Positions 1 to 4,977 of a stretch of DNA of 11,252 nt are shown here, in pieces. This DNA comes from an uncultured Lachnospiraceae bacterium (GTDB lineage Bacteria; Bacillota; Clostridia; Lachnospirales; Lachnospiraceae). The stretch lies in assembly GCA_934418125.1 (NCBI GenBank), contig CAKRWT010000054.1, positions 1 through 11,252 of the forward strand. Direction: 5' to 3'. Position 1 is the stretch's first letter. Every line of letters begins with the position of its first letter. The notes beneath the pieces are model-generated. The model saw only the letters and a program-made list of their open reading frames with translations, did not search any database and was not told the origin of the DNA. The translations under genes and the position numbers were made by a program.

Positions 1-291
1 GGTATCAGCAACAGAACCAGGAATACAGAATGCCTGAAGTCCTTCACCGATTGCTGCTGCTGCTTCAGATGCTTTTTTACATCCTTTTTTGATTGCGATT
101 GCTGCACCAACTGTGTATGCCCAGCAAGCGTTCTCAAAACAGATAGGCTGGATTTTTTTAACCTGCTCGTATACATCCAAGCCAGCATCTTTAGTAATTT
201 TCTCTGCTTCTTCGATAGAAGAAATGCCATAACTATTTAATACGGAATTGATTTTATCAATTCTTCTTTCATATGATTCAAATAAAGCCAT
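1..291 (-). CDS. GGGtGRT family protein, N-terminal 97 residues (3' end outside window)
   Basis: The protein starts MALFESYERRIDKIN, which I recognise as the start of the GGGtGRT family (PF14057, named after a conserved glycine-rich motif that would lie beyond the left edge). The family is usually a little over 300 residues, so roughly the first third is visible. The visible part is soluble, with no signal peptide; it has cysteines in the PICFENACWAY segment, in KKGCKK and in AFCIPG, which could serve a metal centre, but that is inference. The start is fixed by an AGGAGGA ribosome binding site at 301-307, nine bases upstream. It follows the NifU-like gene after 38 bases with no terminator, so the two are probably cotranscribed. 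The family has no established biochemical function; pairing with an Fe-S scaffold suggests a role in making or using an Fe-S centre. Confidence 0.85.
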   Translation of the reverse strand, partial: MALFESYERRIDKINSVLNSYGISSIEEAEKITKDAGLDVYEQVKKIQPICFENACWAYTVGAAIAIKKGCKKASEAAAAIGEGLQAFCIPGSVADT

Positions 292-329
292 CTTATCTTT
301 TCCTCCTGTTTATTCTACGCTTACGCGGA

Positions 330-1022
330 TTACTCGCATCTAGGATCGATAATCTTAACAGCATCGTCAACACGACCATACTGACCACAAGCCTTCTCAT
401 AAGCTGTGTTAGGATCATCACCCTTCTTGATGAAGTCTGTCATTTTTCCAAGACTTACGAATTTGTAACCGATGATTTCATCATTAGCATCTAAAGCGAT
501 ACCGGTTACATATCCTTCAGCCATTTCCAGATAACGAGGACCTTTCTTAAGAGTACCATACATAGTACCAACCTGGCTTCTTAAACCTTTACCTAAATCT
601 TCAAGACCTGCTCCGATTGGAAGACCTTCTTCAGAGAAGGCAGACTGTGTACGTCCGTAAACAATCTGTAAGAACAGCTCTCTCATAGCTGTATTGATAG
701 CATCACACACTAAGTCTGTGTTCAGAGCTTCCATAACGGTTAAGCCTGGTAAAATCTCTGATGCCATAGCAGCAGAATGAGTCATACCGGAACATCCGAT
801 TGTCTCAACTAATGCTTCCTGAATGATACCTTCTTTAACATTCAGTGTCAGTTTACATGCACCCTGCTGAGGAGCACACCAGCCTACACCATGTGTTAAA
901 CCGGAAATATCTTTTACTTCTTTTGCCTGAACCCATTTTGCTTCTTCTGGGATAGGAGCACAGCCATGATGAACGCCCTGTGCTACTGTACACATTTCTT
1001 CAACTTCTTTTGAATAAATCAT
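330..1022 (-). CDS. NifU-like iron-sulfur cluster assembly scaffold protein
   Basis: This 230-residue protein has a NifU_N/IscU-type domain over about residues 1-130, followed by a C-terminal part (about 140-230) not found in IscU. Alignment by eye places C56 (GACKLTL) on the first IscU ligand (APACGDV) and C77 (IGCSGMTHSAAMAS) on the second (GCGSAIASS). The third IscU cysteine has no clear match: the expected area reads IVYGRTQSAFS, though C106 (DLVCDAIN) is near. Other cysteines are C11, C21, C49, C212 and C229. The family role is a scaffold on which Fe-S clusters are built in the cytoplasm. The start at 1022 is chosen because AAAGGAG at 1030-1036 lies seven bases upstream; the same frame stays open to 1085, but those 21 extra codons would run through the promoter hairpin. 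The next gene, 38 bases on, encodes a GGGtGRT protein. No sulfur donor gene (sufS, iscS) is visible. Confidence 0.88.
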   Translation of the reverse strand: MIYSKEVEEMCTVAQGVHHGCAPIPEEAKWVQAKEVKDISGLTHGVGWCAPQQGACKLTLNVKEGIIQEALVETIGCSGMTHSAAMASEILPGLTVMEALNTDLVCDAINTAMRELFLQIVYGRTQSAFSEEGLPIGAGLEDLGKGLRSQVGTMYGTLKKGPRYLEMAEGYVTGIALDANDEIIGYKFVSLGKMTDFIKKGDDPNTAYEKACGQYGRVDDAVKIIDPRCE

Positions 1023-1047
1023 GTGATAACTCCTTTCGATTATGTAA

Positions 1048-1077
1048 ATAATATTTGATAACAGACTTCGTTTTGAA
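1048..1077 (-). promoter_or_regulatory. Candidate promoter of the NifU-like/GGGtGRT unit
   Basis: On the minus strand TTCAAA (1072-1077) is followed after 18 bases by TATTAT (1048-1053). The -10 matches the sigma-A consensus at five of six positions and the -35 at four. Initiation would fall near 1041, about 20 bases ahead of the start codon. The position just after the terminator of the ABC operon makes a promoter here necessary, but the exact boxes are a by-eye choice. An alternative -35 is ATGACA at 1080-1085, which lacks a well-spaced -10. Confidence 0.4.
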
Positions 1078-1082
1078 TCTGT
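1061..1082. repeat. Inverted repeat over the -35 region of the NifU-like gene (possible operator)
   Basis: The arms ACAGAcTTC (1061-1069) and GAATCTGT (1075-1082) pair over eight base pairs with one unpaired base, around a five-base centre (1070-1074). The repeat covers the candidate -35 box, so binding of a regulator would block the promoter. It has no following T-run on either strand, so it is not a terminator. It does not clearly match the IscR or Fur boxes I know. The repeat is seen directly; its role as an operator is inference. Confidence 0.4.
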
Positions 1083-1113
1083 CATAACCGCTAGACCTAT
1101 TCTCTCATATTGT

Positions 1114-1147
1114 AAAAAAAAAATCTAGCCCCTTAGGCTAGATTTTT
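1114..1147 (-). terminator. Intrinsic terminator of the ABC transporter operon
   Basis: A 12-base-pair perfect stem (1119-1130 with 1136-1147), with the core AATCTAGCC pairing to GGCTAGATT, closes a five-base loop (CCTTA on the plus strand). On the minus strand it ends in a run of ten T (plus-strand A at 1114-1123). It begins 23 bases after the stop codon of the ATPase gene. The A run on the other side also makes it symmetrical, but no plus-strand gene leads into it. This is a textbook Rho-independent terminator. Confidence 0.92.
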
Positions 1148-1170
1148 CTTAATGTATGTTAAAAAATACG

Positions 1171-1974
1171 CTATCCAAGCATCATTCTGTCGTTAGCGAA
1201 CTCTCCACCACTGACTTCTTCAAACTTGGCAAGCAAATCAGACACATGGAGATTCTTCTTCTCCTCGCCCCTTACGTCATAAATAATCTTACCTTCATGC
1301 ATCATAATCAGCCGGTTTCCATGTACGATGGCATCCTTCATGTTATGGGTTACCATCATGGCTGTCAGATGATTCTCCGCAATAATCTTATCGGATAAGG
1401 CAAGAACCTTGGCTGCCGTCTTCGGGTCTAACGCTGCTGTATGCTCATCTAGCAATAACAGCTCCGGCTTCTGTAAAGAAGCCATTAAAAGGGTTACCGC
1501 CTGACGCTGTCCACCGGACAGAAGACCAACCTTAGAAGTAAGTCTCTCTTCCAGTCCCAAATCCAGTTCCTTCAATTTTTCCCGGAAGTATTCTCTCTCG
1601 GCTTTGGTTACGCCCCATTTTAAAGTACGTTTCTTACCACGTCTTGCTGCAATCGCCATATTTTCTTCAATGGACATGGTCGCTGCCGTTCCGGTCATAG
1701 GATCCTGAAATACCCTTCCTAAGAATCTGGCTCTCTTATGCTCCGGCAATGCGGTAATATTATTGCCACCAATAATGATTGCTCCAGAATCTACCGGCCA
1801 GGTTCCCGCAATGGCATTCAGTGTGGTAGATTTTCCAGCTCCGTTACCACCAATAATGGTTACGAAATCCCCCTCTTCCAACTGTAAATTTACACCATTT
1901 AATGCTACTTTTTCGTTGATGGTTCCCGGATTAAATGTTTTATGAATGTCTTTGATTTCTAATGCGTATGCCAT
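1171..1974 (-). CDS. ABC transporter ATP-binding protein (TrpZ-like, COG1101 type)
   Basis: This 267-residue cytoplasmic ATPase powers the importer encoded with the two genes ahead of it. All nucleotide-binding motifs are present: Walker A GGNGAGKST at 42-50, Q-loop Q90 (VFQDP), signature LSGGQ at 152-156, Walker B LLLLDE at 172-177, D-loop AALD at 180-183, and switch histidine H210 (VTHN). Length is normal for a single-domain ABC ATPase. Its ATG overlaps the permease stop as TAATG, sharing one base, which points to translational coupling. It is the last gene of the operon and is followed by a strong terminator. The pairing with a BPD_transp_2 permease and a PF04392 lipoprotein places it in the COG1101 group, which includes tryptophan importers (TrpXYZ); the actual substrate cannot be read from the ATPase. 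Confidence 0.93.
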   Translation of the reverse strand: MAYALEIKDIHKTFNPGTINEKVALNGVNLQLEEGDFVTIIGGNGAGKSTTLNAIAGTWPVDSGAIIIGGNNITALPEHKRARFLGRVFQDPMTGTAATMSIEENMAIAARRGKKRTLKWGVTKAEREYFREKLKELDLGLEERLTSKVGLLSGGQRQAVTLLMASLQKPELLLLDEHTAALDPKTAAKVLALSDKIIAENHLTAMMVTHNMKDAIVHGNRLIMMHEGKIIYDVRGEEKKNLHVSDLLAKFEEVSGGEFANDRMMLG

Positions 1975-2912
1975 TATTTTGCCACCCCTTTCCTGGCAAA
2001 TCTGGATTTCAGATTTGGAATCGACAAAAAGATTGCCACAACGATTGCTGAGAACAGCTTCATATCGTCTGAAGGCATCTTAAGCCATAATACGAAAGCA
2101 ATAACAATATAATAAATCACGGCTCCTGCGATAACAGAAATCATGGTATAGGCAAATGCAATCTTCCTGCCGGCACACAGCTTACCAAAGAGTACTTCTC
2201 CGATAATAACTGCAGCCAGACCAATTACGATGGCACCACGTCCCATATTGACATCAGCAGCACCCTGATACTGTGCATAAAGTCCACCGCAAAGTCCAAC
2301 CAGACCATTGGCTATCATAAGTGCCAGAACGGTATGGAACTTAGTGTTAATCCCCTGTGCTTTTGCCATGCTCTGGTTACAGCCGGTTGCACGGATTGCC
2401 TGTCCCTGTTCAGTTCCGAAATAACAATATAAGATGCCTACCAGTACAGCACAGCCTAAAATAACGCCGCCGTAGAATTTGAACTTGGCCATTGCATCTC
2501 CTGATATATAACGAAGGGAAACTACCAGCTGATACTGGTCTACGTTAATCGCCTGATTCGATTTTCCCATAATGTTCAAGTTAATGGAATATAAAGATAT
2601 CTGTGTCAGAATACTGGATAAAATACCCGGAATTCCCAGTGCTGTATGTAGTAACCCGGTTACCATACCGGCAAGCATACCGGATGCAAATGCTGCAAGC
2701 AATGCAATCCATGGATTTACCCCCAGACGAATCAGCATAACCGCTACTGCGCCTCCAGTAGCCAGCGAACCATCTACCGTTAAATCGGCAAAATCAAGAA
2801 GTCGATAGGTAATATAGACACCCAGTGCCATAATACCCCAGATGAGTCCCTGTGCACAGGCTCCCGGCATTGCCCGGAACAGTGACATAGGATTGAGTGA
2901 TAATAAAATCAT
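1974..2912 (-). CDS. ABC transporter permease (BPD_transp_2, TrpY-like, COG4120 type)
   Basis: This is a 312-residue inner-membrane permease with about eight to nine hydrophobic spans (roughly residues 17-36, 48-62, 67-90, 95-112, 147-164, 195-213, 225-243, 252-276, 286-298). DFADLTVDGSLATGG (residues 40-54) is characteristic of the TrpY-like branch of the PF02653 family. The loop GQAIRATGCNQSMAKAQGIN (170-189) corresponds to the cytoplasmic coupling segment that contacts the ATPase in this family. The start at 2912 has GGAGGT at 2919-2924, six bases away; the frame is open to 3014, but the 34 extra codons would be read from the terminator hairpin and an AT-rich spacer, with no ribosome binding site. 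The following ATPase gene overlaps by one base. Only one permease gene is present, so the pore is presumably a homodimer, as in related one-permease systems. Confidence 0.93.
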   Translation of the reverse strand: MILLSLNPMSLFRAMPGACAQGLIWGIMALGVYITYRLLDFADLTVDGSLATGGAVAVMLIRLGVNPWIALLAAFASGMLAGMVTGLLHTALGIPGILSSILTQISLYSINLNIMGKSNQAINVDQYQLVVSLRYISGDAMAKFKFYGGVILGCAVLVGILYCYFGTEQGQAIRATGCNQSMAKAQGINTKFHTVLALMIANGLVGLCGGLYAQYQGAADVNMGRGAIVIGLAAVIIGEVLFGKLCAGRKIAFAYTMISVIAGAVIYYIVIAFVLWLKMPSDDMKLFSAIVVAIFLSIPNLKSRFARKGVAK

Positions 2913-2979
2913 TTTGTAACCTCCAACCATTTCCCATTTATTTTTATAAAAATATATTTTATAAACAATTTTATAACGC
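2913..2979. other. AT-rich spacer between binding-protein hairpin and permease start
   Basis: The stretch 2931-2979 is almost all A and T, with repeated TTTTATAA-like words. On the minus strand TTGTTT (2965-2970) with a TATAAA 15 bases later (2944-2949) could be a weak internal promoter for the permease and ATPase. The base composition makes chance matches likely, so I claim only the composition. Confidence 0.3.
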
Positions 2980-3018
2980 AAAAAATATGGGGATGGCAGA
3001 GATGTCATCCCCACATAT
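2980..3018 (-). terminator. Intercistronic terminator-like hairpin between binding protein and permease
   Basis: A perfect seven-base-pair GC-rich stem, GGGGATG (2989-2995) with CATCCCC (3006-3012), encloses a ten-base loop and can be lengthened by an outer ATAT/ATAT pairing past a two-base bulge. On the minus strand it is followed by six T (plus-strand A at 2980-2985). It lies 28 bases after the binding-protein stop and 68 bases before the permease start. Such hairpins between a binding-protein gene and its membrane genes commonly lower downstream expression and protect the upstream mRNA. Partial termination is inferred from position. Confidence 0.7.
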
Positions 3019-3046
3019 ATGCCGTAACGCTATCTGAAACAAATGA

Positions 3047-4126
3047 TTAGTTTTCGATTGCTACATAATCATCAGGAACTGCAATGCCCAATGCATCACA
3101 GATTGTCTGATTGTACTCCTTGGTTACCTGTGGAGCATATTCAACATCCATAGTTGTAATGTCTGTACCATTTACCAGAATATCATAAGCCATTTCACCA
3201 GCTTTATATCCGATATCATAGTAGCTGATAGAAAGGGTAGCTACACCACATCCTGCACAGATACCTTCCTCACCGGCAATAATCGGAACACCTGCAGGCT
3301 GTGCTACATTGTTTAAGATTTCTGTGTTAGCTGCCATTGTATTATCGGTTGGGAGGTAAAGGACATCACAGGTTTCTACCGCACTTGTTACAACAGACTG
3401 GATTTCGTTGGAATCTGCTGCTGTATACTCTTCGTATTCAATACCATCTTCCTCTAAGTATTTCTCAAATACCTGTGCCTGGTATACAGAATTTGCTTCT
3501 GCGGAACAGTAAAGAATACCAACCTTCTTTGCCTCCGGGAATAACTCTACTAACATATTCTCCTGCTCTTCCAGGGGAGCCAGGTCGGATGTACCGGAAA
3601 TATTTGTTCCGGTTGCTCCTGTCCAGTCAGCAATATCCAGTGCGGTTGCATAGTCTGTAATGGAAGTTCCCAGAATCGGGATGGTGTTTGTTGCTGCAGC
3701 AGCTGCCTGTAAAGGTGCAGTTGCGTTGGCAAGAATCAAATCAACACCATCGGTAACGAACTGTGTGGTAATGGTTGCGCAGTTTGTCTGCTCACCCTGT
3801 GCATTCTGGAAATCAAAGGTTACATTGCCTTCGCCTAACAGTTCTACCAGCGCATCTTCAAATCCCTGGGTAGCTGCATCCAGTGCGTCATGCTCTAATA
3901 ACTGACAGATACCGATGTGGTAAACCTTATCGGCTGTTGCGGTATCAGCAGCGGCGGTATCTTCGGTTGCCTCTGCATCCTCTGTTGTTGTTTCCTCAGT
4001 TGTCTCTTCTGCTGCTTTCTCTGTGCTCTCTGCCTCGGTTGATGCCGTTTCTGTGGAACCACATCCGGCAAGCATGGTAGCAGCCATGGCTGTTGCCATT
4101 ACAAGTGCTAATGCTTTTTTCTTCAT
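3047..4126 (-). CDS. ABC transporter substrate-binding lipoprotein (PF04392, TrpX-like, COG2984)
   Basis: The 359-residue protein opens with a lipoprotein signal peptide: MKKK, a hydrophobic run, and lipobox LAGC at 19-22, so C22 would be lipidated and the protein tethered outside the membrane. Residues 23-66 are a low-complexity linker of almost only T, E, A, S and D. The folded part (about 67-359) begins VYHIGICQLLEHDALD and carries the ABC_sub_bind (PF04392) pattern of two alpha/beta lobes, for example DGVDLILANATAPLQAAA, KKVGILYCSAEANS and CDVLYLPTDNTMAAN. The start is set by AGGAGGA at 4134-4140, seven bases upstream; a longer frame to 4195 lacks a ribosome binding site and crosses the promoter. 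It is first in its operon, directly behind a strong promoter. Family members bind tryptophan or other amino-acid-like ligands; substrate not assignable here. Confidence 0.93.
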   Translation of the reverse strand: MKKKALALVMATAMAATMLAGCGSTETASTEAESTEKAAEETTEETTTEDAEATEDTAAADTATADKVYHIGICQLLEHDALDAATQGFEDALVELLGEGNVTFDFQNAQGEQTNCATITTQFVTDGVDLILANATAPLQAAAAATNTIPILGTSITDYATALDIADWTGATGTNISGTSDLAPLEEQENMLVELFPEAKKVGILYCSAEANSVYQAQVFEKYLEEDGIEYEEYTAADSNEIQSVVTSAVETCDVLYLPTDNTMAANTEILNNVAQPAGVPIIAGEEGICAGCGVATLSISYYDIGYKAGEMAYDILVNGTDITTMDVEYAPQVTKEYNQTICDALGIAVPDDYVAIEN

Positions 4127-4186
4127 AATAATCTCCTCCTGACGCTTATACGCTTCAACGCGATGAAGTGTTATTCTTTCCTTGCA

Positions 4187-4215
4187 AATATACACGAAAA
4201 TGGCAGATTAGTCAA
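4187..4215 (-). promoter_or_regulatory. Sigma-A promoter of the ABC transporter operon
   Basis: TTGACT (4210-4215) and TATATT (4187-4192) on the minus strand are separated by exactly 17 bases, five of six consensus bases in each box. Transcription would start near 4180, giving a leader of about 54 bases before the binding-protein ATG. The leader holds a small five-base-pair hairpin (CTTCA/TGAAG) but no T-box, no antiterminator and no riboswitch I can recognise. The -35 box lies in the centre and start of one arm of a large inverted repeat. Confidence 0.82.
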
Positions 4216-4231
4216 CTTTAATCTGCCATTT
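4198..4231. repeat. 13-bp perfect inverted repeat enclosing the -35 box (operator and/or terminator)
   Basis: AAATGGCAGATTA (4198-4210) pairs perfectly with TAATCTGCCATTT (4219-4231) around an eight-base centre, GTCAACTT. On the minus strand the centre supplies most of the TTGACT -35 box of the ABC operon, so a dimeric repressor bound here would compete directly with RNA polymerase. In RNA from the upstream topB set, the same repeat would form a 13-base-pair hairpin followed by TTTTC, a weak terminator. Both roles are possible and not exclusive. There is no other terminator candidate between the hexapeptide gene and this promoter. Confidence 0.75.
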
Positions 4232-4269
4232 CATCTATTTTTTCATCTGTTTTTATCCATTTTCTTTTT
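4228..4269. promoter_or_regulatory. Phased A/T tracts upstream of the ABC promoter
   Basis: Plus-strand T runs at 4229-4231, 4238-4243, 4250-4254, 4260-4263 and 4265-4269 have centres about 10-12 bases apart for the first four. They sit just upstream of the -35 box in the direction of transcription (A tracts on the minus strand), the usual place of an UP element or an intrinsic bend. The surrounding words repeat loosely (AGATGAAA, AGATGAAAAAA, GGATAAAAA). The effect on transcription is inference. Confidence 0.35.
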
Positions 4270-4285
4270 CGAAAAGTGCGTTATC

Positions 4286-4960
4286 TTAATGTTTCTGTGC
4301 AATTTCTCCCTGCTTTTTATAAATGCTGTTTGCCGGAATAAAACCTCTTACCATGGAGGTTGGGTATACATTGGACTGCTTTCCGATTATGGTACCCGGA
4401 TTTAACACGGAATTGCAGCCTACCTCTACATTATCTCCCAGCATGGCTCCAAATTTCTTAAGTCCTGTTTCATACTGTTCCTGTCCCGCTCTGACAATAA
4501 CAAGCGTCTTATCGCTCTTTACGTTCGACGTAATAGAACCTGCCCCCATGTGCGCCTTAAAACCAAGAATACTGTCTCCAACATAATTGTAATGGGGAAC
4601 CTGAACTTTATTAAATAAAATGACGTTTTTCAATTCAGTAGAATTACCTACTACAGCTCCTTTTCCCACAATAGCGTTGCCACGGATAAAGGCGCAGTGT
4701 CTGACCTCTGCTTCCTCATCAATAATTGCCGGTCCGTTGATATAGGCACTGGGGAATACCTTTGCCGATTTTGCAATCCACACATTTTCTCCCTTTTTCT
4801 CGTATTTATCTTCTGGGAGGGAATTTCCCAGTTTTACAATAAACTCTCCAATCTTCGGTAATACTTCCCAGGGATAGGTTACTCCTTCAAAGACATCTTT
4901 TGCGATAGTCTCCTCCAATGTATACAGTGCAGCTATTGTTGTGTCCTGTAATCCTGCCAT
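4286..4960 (-). CDS. Left-handed beta-helix (hexapeptide) protein, UDP-GlcNAc pyrophosphorylase/GlmU C-domain-like
   Basis: This is a 224-residue protein with a short helical N-terminus (1-55) and an imperfect hexapeptide repeat region (about 59-205: VWIAKSAKVFPSAYINGPAI, AEVRHCAFIRGNAIVGKGAV, and so on) that should fold as a trimeric left-handed beta-helix. The segment VPHYNYVGDSILG, H123 included, followed by GAGSITSN, matches the GlmU acyltransferase region NHLSYVGDA...GAGTITCN, where the histidine is catalytic. The N-terminal nucleotidyltransferase half of GlmU is absent, so despite database names such as UDP-N-acetylglucosamine pyrophosphorylase, nucleotide-sugar synthesis alone is unlikely; acyl transfer to a sugar or sugar nucleotide is the better guess. 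The start at 4960 has an AGGA about eight bases away. It follows topB after 17 bases without a terminator and is probably cotranscribed. Exact substrate is unknown. Confidence 0.82.
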   Translation of the reverse strand: MAGLQDTTIAALYTLEETIAKDVFEGVTYPWEVLPKIGEFIVKLGNSLPEDKYEKKGENVWIAKSAKVFPSAYINGPAIIDEEAEVRHCAFIRGNAIVGKGAVVGNSTELKNVILFNKVQVPHYNYVGDSILGFKAHMGAGSITSNVKSDKTLVIVRAGQEQYETGLKKFGAMLGDNVEVGCNSVLNPGTIIGKQSNVYPTSMVRGFIPANSIYKKQGEIAQKH

Positions 4961-4977
4961 GTTTTTTTCCTGCCTTT

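Noticed and set aside
273..494. Plus-strand ORF of 73 codons, and the other plus-strand frames in the window
   Set aside because: All lie opposite recognised minus-strand genes, have no convincing ribosome binding sites and no recognisable protein motifs.
1023..1085. A 21-codon N-terminal extension of the NifU-like gene
   Set aside because: No ribosome binding site before 1085, it covers the promoter hairpin, and the 1022 start has a strong site at the right distance.
2913..3014. A 34-codon extension of the permease
   Set aside because: It would be encoded by the terminator hairpin and AT-rich spacer; GGAGGT before 2912 fits far better.
4127..4180. T-box or riboswitch in the ABC operon leader
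   Set aside because: The leader is only about 54 bases with a single small hairpin and no antiterminator.
4127..4195. A 23-codon extension of the binding protein
   Set aside because: It would place sequence before the lipoprotein signal peptide and starts inside the promoter.
4264..4282. Small hairpin CTTTT/AAAAG just after the hexapeptide gene as its terminator
   Set aside because: The stem is short and AT-only with no following T-run; the palindrome at 4198-4231 is the better candidate.
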